This document shows, piece by piece, positions 35,401-41,250 of a stretch of DNA of 64,000 nucleotides; position 1 is the stretch's first letter, and each line of letters begins with the position of its first letter. Source of the stretch: Cellulomonas palmilytica (GTDB lineage Bacteria > Actinomycetota > Actinomycetes > Actinomycetales > Cellulomonadaceae). Location of the stretch: assembly GCF_021590045.1 (NCBI RefSeq), contig NZ_CP062221.1:1302001-1366000 (forward strand), written 5' to 3'. The notes below the pieces were generated by a model that had not been told where the DNA came from, made no database searches, and saw only the letters and a program-made list of their open reading frames with translations. A program made the position numbers and the translations under genes.

Positions 35401-35408
35401 CACCCTGA
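29406..35408 (+). CDS. Giant membrane protein with Ig-like repeats, paralogue 3
   Basis: 2000 aa. It shares the N-terminal domain pair (ATLRVAARNVTTTTRDLVVSVVGLEGSW; VQVVLANRGETTTRVQLD) and the single membrane helix (about 236-258, VVTLGLLWVGLVLAALPWL) with the two genes before it. A Gly/Glu/Asp-rich linker of about 60 residues follows. The remaining 1600 residues are roughly 15 Ig-like units: CarboxypepD_reg-like first, then two C-terminal bacterial-Ig-like units with the pattern TPTGTVQFQSQSGTTW. It could reach far across the cell wall. It starts 6 bp after paralogue 2 and ends at a hairpin shared with the convergent baseplate operon. Confidence 0.82.
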   Translation: MAKAPRPGRVATTVLVEPGAHAAPGEHATLRVAARNVTTTTRDLVVSVVGLEGSWLPAPVVVTDVVADATVTVDLPILPPVGATPGDYPFVVAVESVRHAGAADEAAQERATTLADGALRVDGESGLVLSVEPAEVRGVRSKRVQVVLANRGETTTRVQLDAHAQDTGFVDLAAREVDIAPHASVRVGARAGTRRVALVGTARRIGWHVTATGQQAPHRFDAAFTARPVLTGTALRATAVVTLGLLWVGLVLAALPWLSGQVTDSAQRDDTETTAPATPGASPGAGGNDGGGAGGGAGGGAGGPGAGSGGGSAGEDGGEDGAEDGADEGVRIGGVVTSSDPSDVTVQVVPAGALTGTDAPDGSTDGSSETGAAAGDDDGLTARASRALAEHHPVGAAAWLVGALRGTSTSRAPGSSGAGKISGLALPVERTDVTPQRRSTSTGDDGAWAFAGLSPTARYLLTFSKAGYETQRFWVTGAEAAAAPLEIELTPGDGTLRGTVRGPDGPVGGVRLTLSDGTTTITTRSATSGAVGRWEVDGLSTPSTYLVSATSEKLGAQAALVSLPAAGSRTVDLTMRAGVTTLSGTVEGRDSLGGQDGLGGVTVTARKGSVVRTATTVTGTARGTFVLPDLPVGAYTVTFEAPGYATQTHRLQLGVAGRAPMIVSLTSLGGTLGGTVKDSAGHGLTAVGLTLSGPAGRFRTMSISDGQGTFTFVGIPAGQYTLVGELFGHRPASAQVTVTTSGATAHLELVELDNDGVSDDAKIVGRATDARTGGFLTCPKGRSDEVCTLTVTTTRHLPGGGTEPVTVRGPASETYRLPGARDGGLLPGSYRLTLSAPGYEPGHVDVAVAMGQVVEAPTVALDLAPSIIGSVAARVGVVPTSTCVVAVEQGEPGPGPDPCAREGRAGCHTDEGACSFTGVNGSFEINRLRARPYVVYVVPALGGEYVRPTPVGVTLKAGEPRRVDFTLDRLGVMIVTALTSDGNGALSAAADAQVTAKGPATVSGSAPNGVVELRRLPAGSYEVTGQTVGASGTVKDVQISLNQELPVQVVLTTAVSTVRKQVVVNLGASPTNVAGATVEASGVVGYRGVVPIPGAGTRPASTTDGGMFEVCTLPDPKSCPDRDDVIPLPLVEKRVDLRVTKDGYEQYVANGVSTTDEAPIVLTPTGRTFAGKVTLQGATAAELPAAYSKVTFRVTKAPPGVGEIAVVADNAGRLTWSDSAQPAGSGKIRPGSYTVAASLPGYVSDPVPLEVAVGADPPELEVTLQKNGVLRIKLVDSADTDVPVTDAVVTLTVDNIEQRRSALPGTDYVDFGELAPNIDPGYDVVVRAAGFRTFSGKVPLAAGQTTGAPSKLALERLGTIAGHVEAVITRTISESLAGAQITATSGSTTFTSTTSAAGTYTVTGTTEVDGLAQAEWSVKATADNYVAASGTSDTTVVPVTMPGKTEPAPELLLSPKPASLTVLVLSGSEGVEGLSVELTYNNGTSTDRPQLTSQGGGYYRFENNLAPLSYTLNIIGSGYSPVVMDVPIAAGRSRAMTVQVTAPTGSLEGVVQRQAANGATSVVPGATVELSGDGVTSTQPSDDDGHYLFEDVAAGTYTLSVSAGGLSTSRTVKLQAGAGLVVDLLLTETTHALRVTVTSASDLTGALVSLTGPWTSVAQPVVRAGPGTFSTTFAQLGDGVGTATLSGPAGHLGTWTTDVEIDGADAEIEFEVEETQVRLRATGPAGAPGTLTARVTPASNGVARNFVVTVGGSDTTVWVPDAGATVAVADSGGWDLTITPTSVPAGVDFQLVTLALTARATTIAVTSAPTTIVEGTTLTVGVRVTAGTTAVTVGDVVLERSTNAGTSWTQIDTSPLGGSGTANLTEDTSGWQSGAQTLRVRYAGSGRFAASGNVAVTGVTVQIPATIAFTTVTASRLVVALTRSTAGTGTPTGTVQFQSQSGTTWTTIDGCDAVTAVGGSATCSPATDLPAGTTVRATLTGSGIWTDAGPVQGTVPAAAP

Positions 35409-35434
35409 CCGGTCCGGGTCTCGGCCCGGACCGG
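35409..35434. terminator. Bidirectional terminator between the two eCIS operons
   Basis: CCGGTCCGGG (35409-35418), loop TCTCGG, CCCGGACCGG (35425-35434): a perfect 10-bp stem filling the 27-bp gap between the convergent stop codons. Confidence 0.85.
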
Positions 35435-35435
35435 C

Positions 35436-35927
35436 TCAGAACAGCCAGACGAGCAGCAGGACGAGGGCCGCGGTCGTCGCGGCGGTCATCACGACCACCC
35501 ACCAGGTGTCCGGGTGCCCGCACGGCGCGGGCGGGGGTGGCGGCTGGATCACGACGACGGGCGCGGGTGCGGGCGGGGGTGCCGGCACGGGCGGCGGCGG
35601 GGGTGTCATGGGCGACCCGCAGCGCACGCAGGTCACGGCGGTGGGCAGGTTGAGCTCGGAGCACACCGGGCACGCGAGCGTCGACGCGACCACCGACCCG
35701 GACGCGCCGGGGGCGCGCCAGCGCGCGTCGTCGCCGGACTCCTGCGGGGCCTCGTCGGTGCGGGTGGGGTGCGCCCAGAACAGCGGGTAGTCGCAGGTGG
35801 GGCAGAAGTCGCTCGCGAGGCGGCGGTCGCCGCGCACGCGCGTGACGGTGCCGCACTCGGGGCAGGTGACGCGCAGGCCGTCGTCGGGCTGGTCCAGCCC
35901 TGTCGGGGTGTCGTGCAGGTCGGTCAT
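35436..35927 (-). CDS. Zinc-ribbon, tail-anchored protein of the eCIS operon
   Basis: 163 aa. It has two zinc-ribbon-like units (VTCPECGTVTRVRG...FCPTCDYPLFW and ACPVCSELNLP...CVRCGSPM), a polyproline stretch, and a C-terminal hydrophobic helix (WWVVVMTAATTAALVLLLVWLF) ending at the last residue. This is a tail-anchor topology with the ribbons inside the cell. It overlaps the gpI-like stop by 4 bases (ATGA) and is the last gene of the baseplate operon. I know no defined function. A membrane-bound adaptor for the baseplate is a reasonable guess, nothing more. Confidence 0.75.
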   Translation of the reverse strand: MTDLHDTPTGLDQPDDGLRVTCPECGTVTRVRGDRRLASDFCPTCDYPLFWAHPTRTDEAPQESGDDARWRAPGASGSVVASTLACPVCSELNLPTAVTCVRCGSPMTPPPPPVPAPPPAPAPVVVIQPPPPPAPCGHPDTWWVVVMTAATTAALVLLLVWLF

Positions 35928-36478
35928 GACGCGAGCTCCTCCTCCTGCTCCGCGGCGGGCACCGGCCAGATGCGCTCCCCGCCGACGCGGACCTCGACGA
36001 GCACGTGCGCGGGCACCTCGTCGAGCACGAGCGCGAGGAAGTCGGCCTGCCCGAGCGGGCCGGTCGAGTCGACCTCGAGCACCACCCACGCGACGTCGTC
36101 GGGCACCTCGCCCTCGGCGAACACCCCGCCGCTGTCGGTGACGCGCGCGGGTCCGCCGGAGTACAGCTCGAGCAGCCGCGTGAGACCGGCGACGGTCCCG
36201 CGCCACTGCAGGGTCTGCGCGGCGGTGCGCAGGATGCGGCGCTGCGTCTGCGGCGGGTAGGACGCGTCGATGCCGGGCAGCCCGAGCCAGCGGGCCATCT
36301 CCTGCATCATCTGGGTCGGTGCGATGTCGATGTCGGCGAGGTACGGCAGGTTGTCGGCGTGCTGCAGGAGCGTGCCGGCCTGCTCCTGGAAGATCGACAC
36401 GAACCGCACGAAGAACTCCTCCGCGAGCATGCCGTGCGGCAGCTGGCGCAGGAGCCAGTCGGAGGGGCGTGCGTTCAC
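35924..36478 (-). CDS. Baseplate protein, phage tail protein I-like (Afp12-like)
   Basis: 184 aa from GTG 36478 (VNARPSDWLLRQLPHGM). The core FFVRFVSIFQEQAGTLLQHADNLPYLADIDIAPTQMMQEMARWLGL, then YPPQTQRRILRTAAQTLQWRGTVAGLTRLLELYSG, matches the gpI/phage_tail_TIGR02242 family that completes baseplate wedges with gpJ. The start overlaps the gpJ stop by 4 bases (GTGA), and its own stop overlaps the zinc-ribbon gene. No fibre-like extension is present. Confidence 0.9.
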   Translation of the reverse strand: MNARPSDWLLRQLPHGMLAEEFFVRFVSIFQEQAGTLLQHADNLPYLADIDIAPTQMMQEMARWLGLPGIDASYPPQTQRRILRTAAQTLQWRGTVAGLTRLLELYSGGPARVTDSGGVFAEGEVPDDVAWVVLEVDSTGPLGQADFLALVLDEVPAHVLVEVRVGGERIWPVPAAEQEEELAS

Positions 36479-38412
36479 CGCACCACCACCCGGTGGTCGG
36501 CGGACAGGAACAGCGCGTTGTCGGACAGTGCGATGGCCTCGCGGCCGCCGCCGACGCGCCGCCCGGTGCGCAGGTCGTACTCGAACAGCTGCAGCTCGTC
36601 GACGGCGAGCACCCCGTCGATGCCTTCGACGACCTGCGCGACGGCGGTCGCGGTCAGGGGTGCGTCGAACGGCCAGCCGCCGCCGTCGGGCCCACCGGTG
36701 AGCGGGTGGATGAACCGGGTGAGCGCGTCGGAGATGCGTTGACGGACCATCGCGGCGGGCCGGCCGGGCAGCGCGCGCACGAGCGCCGCGACGCTCACGC
36801 CCTGGTAGTAGGGGGTGCCGAGCTCGACGGACGTGCCGATGGTGCGGCGCTCGTCGAGCGCGTCGGCGATCGCGTCGAACAGCTCGGCGGACAGCGCGAA
36901 GTCGTCGATGCGGTGCGTGCGCGGGTCGCTGCGCAGGGCGGGGACGACGAGCACGCGGACGGTCGCCGAGCCGGTCTGCGCGGCGGGCAGGCAGCGGGCG
37001 CGGGCGACCTCGACGGACGCCTGGCGCGTGATGGCCTCGAAGTCGGAGGCGGTGACGGCGCGCTGCCCGGTGCGCAGCGTGAGCGGCCCGCGGACCTTGG
37101 CCTCCTCGACGGACTCGGCGTCGACGCCGCCGGTCGCGGCGCGCGCGTTGGAGACGGACGCGACGAACGGCACGCCGCTGCGCAGCGAGACGAGCGTGCG
37201 CGCCCCGACGTTCCCGCGCGCTCCGCCGCCGGTGCGGTAGGCGGTCACGCGGATCTCGGCGCCGTCGGGCGGGACGGCGCCGTGCTGGCGCACGATGCCG
37301 TCGGGGTGCCGGATCGCAGGGCCGAACCGCACCTCGCCGGTGGTCGAGTCCCACACGACGTGCGGGTCGCCGGGTCCGGACGCCGAGAAGTCCGGCACCT
37401 CGGTCCAGCGTCGCGTCTGCCCGCGGTCGACGACGAGCACGCCCTCCTCGTCGCGGCGTGCGGCGACGGGCCACGACGACGCGCGCAGCACGAGCCCGGG
37501 CGCGCCGGTGGACCGGCCGAGCAGCTCGGCGGGGACGGTGGTGGCGTGCTCGGCGGGCACGGTCACGCCGATCGCGAGCAGGTGCGCCGACGAGATGCGC
37601 GGCGACGCCTGGAACGTCGGCTGGCCGGGCTGCGGGCGGGTCAGGCGCACGCGCAGCCAGTGCGCGAGCTCGCCCGCGAGCACGAGCGGCTCGTGCCGGT
37701 GCGGCACGAGCAGCACCACCGACCCGGACTTGTTGAGGCCGCCGGTGGAGTCGGACTCGACCTGGCACGCGACCCACGCCTCGCCGTCCCACGCCTCCCA
37801 CGCGAGCGGCGGGTTGCGCGGGTCGACGCCGATGCCCTCGGCGCGCGCCGCGAGGTCGAGCCGCACCGCGTACCCGCCGAGCGAGCCCTTGGTGCCCAGG
37901 TAGAGCGCGTCGTCGGTGGCGACGGGGTCGGACGGGAAGCACAGCGCGGACGCGCCGGGGACGGTGAGGTCCTCCCACACGTCGTGCAGCTGACCCGCGG
38001 CAGTGCCGGCGAGCGCGGCGACCAGCTCGGGTGGTGCGACGACGGCCTCGTCGGACGTGGAGAACACCACCGGGTCGTCGCCGACCGTGGCGACCTGCGT
38101 GCCCGCGGGCACGCGCACGGGACGGTCCGCGGGTGCGGACAGCCAGAACGTCAGGTCGGCGTGCGCGACGCTCGGCGGGAAAGGCTCGATCCCGACCAGG
38201 TTGAGGAAGTGCACGTACATGCGCTCGGGCACCTGGTTGACGCGGAACAGCACCATCTCCGACATCCAGGCGAACAGCTCGATCAGCGCGACGCCCGGGT
38301 CGGACACGTTGTGGTTGGTCCACTCCGGGGTGAAGCGGGGGATGAGCCGCTTGGTCTCGTCGACGATGTCCTGGAACGTCCGGTCGTCGAGGTGCGGCGG
38401 GTCGAGCGGCAT
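36475..38412 (-). CDS. Baseplate wedge protein, gpJ/gp6-like (Afp11-like)
   Basis: 645 aa, typical of the putative baseplate assembly protein family in eCIS. It starts MPLDPPHLDDRTFQDIVDETKRLIPRFTPEWTNHNVSDPGVALIELFAWM, a highly conserved opening. Later parts include GTQVATVGDDPVVFSTSDEAV, FGPAIRHPDG, TAYRTGGGARGNVGARTLVSL and LRTGQRAVTASDFEAITRQASVEVARARCLP. gpJ forms the periphery of the baseplate, joins gp25 and gpI, and transmits the firing signal. The ATG overlaps the gp25 stop by one base (TGATG). Confidence 0.93.
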   Translation of the reverse strand: MPLDPPHLDDRTFQDIVDETKRLIPRFTPEWTNHNVSDPGVALIELFAWMSEMVLFRVNQVPERMYVHFLNLVGIEPFPPSVAHADLTFWLSAPADRPVRVPAGTQVATVGDDPVVFSTSDEAVVAPPELVAALAGTAAGQLHDVWEDLTVPGASALCFPSDPVATDDALYLGTKGSLGGYAVRLDLAARAEGIGVDPRNPPLAWEAWDGEAWVACQVESDSTGGLNKSGSVVLLVPHRHEPLVLAGELAHWLRVRLTRPQPGQPTFQASPRISSAHLLAIGVTVPAEHATTVPAELLGRSTGAPGLVLRASSWPVAARRDEEGVLVVDRGQTRRWTEVPDFSASGPGDPHVVWDSTTGEVRFGPAIRHPDGIVRQHGAVPPDGAEIRVTAYRTGGGARGNVGARTLVSLRSGVPFVASVSNARAATGGVDAESVEEAKVRGPLTLRTGQRAVTASDFEAITRQASVEVARARCLPAAQTGSATVRVLVVPALRSDPRTHRIDDFALSAELFDAIADALDERRTIGTSVELGTPYYQGVSVAALVRALPGRPAAMVRQRISDALTRFIHPLTGGPDGGGWPFDAPLTATAVAQVVEGIDGVLAVDELQLFEYDLRTGRRVGGGREAIALSDNALFLSADHRVVVR

Positions 38413-38837
38413 CAGGACTCCTCCCGGGGGATGACGTAGAACGGGAAGACGAGGTTGCGGCGGTCGTTGGTGGCCCGGACGCGGTAGTCGATCCGCACGC
38501 GCACGAGGCCGGCCTCGGCGTCGTCCTGCAGGGGCGTCACGTCGTCGACGACGATGCGCGGCTCCCACTGCGCGAGCGCGTCCCGCACCGCCTGCGAGAT
38601 CAGCCCCAGCAGGTTCGCGGTGATCGGCTCGAACAGCAGGTCCCAGATGCGGCAGCCGAACTGCGGGCGCATGAGCCGTTCGCCGGGCGCGGTCAGCAGG
38701 ACCACGCGGATCGAGTCCTCGAGGTCGCCGCCGGGCGCGGTGAGCGCGATCGAGCCCGTGTGGTCCACGTGCAGGGGCCAGGCGAAGCCGCGTCCGACGA
38801 AGTCGGGCGAGGCGGGCAGGAGCGGGGTCTCGGACAT
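38412..38837 (-). CDS. Baseplate wedge protein, GPW/gp25 family (Afp9-like)
   Basis: 141 aa. It has FVGRGFAWPLHVDHTGSIALTAPGGDLEDSIRVVLLTAPGERLMRPQFGCRIWDLLFEPI, the gp25 signature, with the conserved acidic/EPR-like element in AQWEPRIVVDDV. gp25 anchors the first sheath ring to the baseplate. It is one-base-overlapped on both sides (TGATG) with the spike gene and gpJ, so stoichiometry is probably set by translational coupling. Confidence 0.94.
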   Translation of the reverse strand: MSETPLLPASPDFVGRGFAWPLHVDHTGSIALTAPGGDLEDSIRVVLLTAPGERLMRPQFGCRIWDLLFEPITANLLGLISQAVRDALAQWEPRIVVDDVTPLQDDAEAGLVRVRIDYRVRATNDRRNLVFPFYVIPREES

Positions 38838-40597
38838 CAGTTGATCTTCACCATCGTTCCCTTGACCTCGGCGACGGCACCGGACTCGACGACCGTCGAG
38901 GCCGTGCCCTTGAACGTGGCGGTCATGCCCTGCAGCGCGAGCCCCGTGCCCGCCTTGACGGCGACGTCCGCGGACGACGAGACGTCGACCTTGGAGCGGG
39001 CCTTGAGCTCGAGCGTCGTGCCGGTGAGCGTGACCTTGCCGTTGCCGTCGAACGCGAGCGACGACTGCCCCGCGTTCAGCGTGAGCGGCACGCCGTCGGG
39101 CGCCTCGAGCACCACGGCGTCCTTGCCGACCCGCAGCCGCGCGCCGGACGCGAGGCTCAGCAGGATGTGCTGCTCGGCGTCGCTCGTCCCCTCGGACAGC
39201 TCGATGACGTGGCCCGTGCGTGTCTTGATGGCCTGCGCGACCACCGCGCCGTCCTCGCCGATCGCCGCGCGGTGCGGCGCCGCCTTCGTGCCGTACAGCC
39301 CGCCGATCACGACCGGCCGGTTCGGGTCGTCGTTCTCGAACCCGACGAGCACCTCGTCGCCCACGTGCGGCAGGAAGAGGTGCCCGCGCCCGCTGCCCGC
39401 GCCGGGCTGCGTGACGCGCGCCCACGCGGACTTCGCCTGGTCGCTCGCGGTCGACAGGGACACGCTCACGCGCCCGAGCGCGTCGGGGTCCTTGACGTTG
39501 TCCACCACGCCGACGACGAGCCCGCCGCGCCGGAACGTGGACGCCGCGCTCGTCGGCGGCGCGGCGACCAGCCGCACGGGGTCGCGGTCGCCCGCGACGA
39601 ACGCCGTCGTCGACCCCGCGCGGTCCACCGTGTGCGTCACCTCGCGCACGTAGTAGGCGCCCGAGTTGGGACCCATGCCCGCCACGGACACCGTGGTGCC
39701 GGGCCGCAGCGTCGGCTGGTAGAGGCAGCGCCCGCGCGCGACGATCCGGCCGGTGCGCGCCGCGAGGCCCGTGGCGACGGCCTGCGCGTCCTCCTGCGAG
39801 GACGTGCTCGCGTGCGCGTCGGTGCGCGTGAACGTCGCGTCGCTGTTCTGCGGCTGCCGTCCCGCGCGCGGGCTCGGGGTCTGCGCGCTCGCCGTGACCG
39901 CCTCCTGCGCCTTCGGGTCCCAGCCGCGTACCGTCACCTCGGTCGTCGCGTCGGTCACCTGCCGCACCGCGAACGCCAGCAGGTTCACCCCGGCCGTGAG
40001 GTCGTCTGACGTGCCCAGCGAGCCCGACGACGCCGACCACACGTGCAGCGCCTGCCCCTCGACGACCCAGTCGCACCCGTACCGCACCGCGATGTCGTCG
40101 ATCGTCGCGAGCGCGGTGTCGCTGCGCAGCGCGAACGCCACGGGGGCCGTCGGCAGCTCCGCGACCTCCGCCGTCAGGCCCGCGTCCCCGACGAGCTGCG
40201 CGACGACCTGCGTGTACGACATCTCGTGGAACGTCGTGACCTCCGCGCTGCGCGTGAGCCCGACCCCGAAGTCGTCGACCGTCACCGTGAGCTGCAGCTC
40301 GCCGCGCTCCGTGAGCGCCGACTCGACCGCCGTCACCGTCCCCGTCAGCAGCGTCGTCGACGCCAGCCCCTGCGTCGTGACCGACGAGATCTCCACCGCC
40401 TCGCCGATCGCGAACGTGCTCGACCCTGCGAGCGCGTACGCCGAGTCCGTGAACCGCAGCCACGCCCGCCCGATCGTGCGCAGCGCCCGCTCCACCCGCA
40501 ACGACTCGAGCTGGTCCGTCCACTCCTCGGCCAGCTCTTGCCCGGCCACGAGGATGCGCGGCCAGGTGAGCGCCTTCTCGTCGCGCAGGACCGTCAC
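38837..40597 (-). CDS. VgrG-like spike protein (gp27/gp5 fusion, Afp8-like)
   Basis: 586 aa from GTG 40597. Residues 1-340 resemble the gp27/gpD hub (TLLTGTVTAVESALTERGELQLTVTVDDFG; YTQVVAQLVGDAGL; VRYGCDWVVEGQALHVW). From about 380 is the gp5 OB-fold (GVVDNVKDPDALGRVSVSLSTASDQ...WARVTQPGAGSGRGHLFLPHVGDEVLVGFENDDPNRPVVIGGLYGTKAAP). The C-terminus is the triple-stranded beta-helix needle with repeating V-x-L-x-A/G pattern. There is no lysozyme insert and no C-terminal effector extension. It overlaps the LysM gene by 4 bases (GTGA). Confidence 0.93.
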   Translation of the reverse strand: MTVLRDEKALTWPRILVAGQELAEEWTDQLESLRVERALRTIGRAWLRFTDSAYALAGSSTFAIGEAVEISSVTTQGLASTTLLTGTVTAVESALTERGELQLTVTVDDFGVGLTRSAEVTTFHEMSYTQVVAQLVGDAGLTAEVAELPTAPVAFALRSDTALATIDDIAVRYGCDWVVEGQALHVWSASSGSLGTSDDLTAGVNLLAFAVRQVTDATTEVTVRGWDPKAQEAVTASAQTPSPRAGRQPQNSDATFTRTDAHASTSSQEDAQAVATGLAARTGRIVARGRCLYQPTLRPGTTVSVAGMGPNSGAYYVREVTHTVDRAGSTTAFVAGDRDPVRLVAAPPTSAASTFRRGGLVVGVVDNVKDPDALGRVSVSLSTASDQAKSAWARVTQPGAGSGRGHLFLPHVGDEVLVGFENDDPNRPVVIGGLYGTKAAPHRAAIGEDGAVVAQAIKTRTGHVIELSEGTSDAEQHILLSLASGARLRVGKDAVVLEAPDGVPLTLNAGQSSLAFDGNGKVTLTGTTLELKARSKVDVSSSADVAVKAGTGLALQGMTATFKGTASTVVESGAVAEVKGTMVKIN

Positions 40598-41250
40598 GAG
40601 TCGATCCTCGGGACCGTGAGGAGGGACCCGGGCCGCAGCGCCAGCGGGTCCGTGATGCCGTTCGCCGCCGCGAGCGTGCGCCAGCGCGTCGAGTCGCCGT
40701 AGTACGTCGCCGCGATCCGGTCGAGCGTCTCGCCCGACTGCACGCGGTGCACCCGGTGCGGCTTCGGTGTCCCCGACGTCGGGTTCTGCCGCCCGAACGC
40801 CTGCGACTCCTCGTACTGCCGCAACGTCAGCGACACCGTCGCGCGCAGCGGCGTGCCCGACCCGGAGAAGTACGTGAACGTCAGGTCCAGGTCCGTGACC
40901 ACCGCCTTGAACGAGTGCAGGTCGCCCCAGTGGAACGTCACGTACGGCGGGCGCGCGTTGTGGCTCGACTCGTCCGTGCCCGGCAGCGACGGGTCCACGT
41001 CCATGAGCGCGACGACCTTGCCCGTGTGCGCCGCCACCGACGACCCGTCGTTCGTCGTGTCGAAGAACAGGTCCACGTGCAGCACGCCCGACGACGCCCC
41101 CGTGTACCGCAGCCGCGGCACCCCGCGCCCCGGCACCGGCGCACCCGCCCACGAGTTCGACCGCGTGAGCTGCAGCTGCGCCGGGTTGAACAGGCACGGC
41201 ACGCGCGTCCCGCCCTCGATCTCGAGGAACGCCTTCTCGATGCCCGTCAT
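40594..41250 (-). CDS. LysM-containing hub/adaptor protein (Afp7-like)
   Basis: 218 aa. The N-terminal part (MTGIEKAFLEIEGGTRVPCLFNPAQLQLTRSN and VLHVDLFFDTTNDGSSVAAH) is the conserved domain of eCIS tube-initiator proteins. The C-terminal 50 residues are a LysM (HRVHRVQSGETLDRIAATYYGDSTRWRTLAAANGI). In Afp/PVC and R-type systems the equivalent sits between tube and hub; the LysM packs in the baseplate rather than binding wall. The ATG overlaps the stop of the large upstream gene by one base. Confidence 0.92.
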   Translation of the reverse strand: MTGIEKAFLEIEGGTRVPCLFNPAQLQLTRSNSWAGAPVPGRGVPRLRYTGASSGVLHVDLFFDTTNDGSSVAAHTGKVVALMDVDPSLPGTDESSHNARPPYVTFHWGDLHSFKAVVTDLDLTFTYFSGSGTPLRATVSLTLRQYEESQAFGRQNPTSGTPKPHRVHRVQSGETLDRIAATYYGDSTRWRTLAAANGITDPLALRPGSLLTVPRIDS

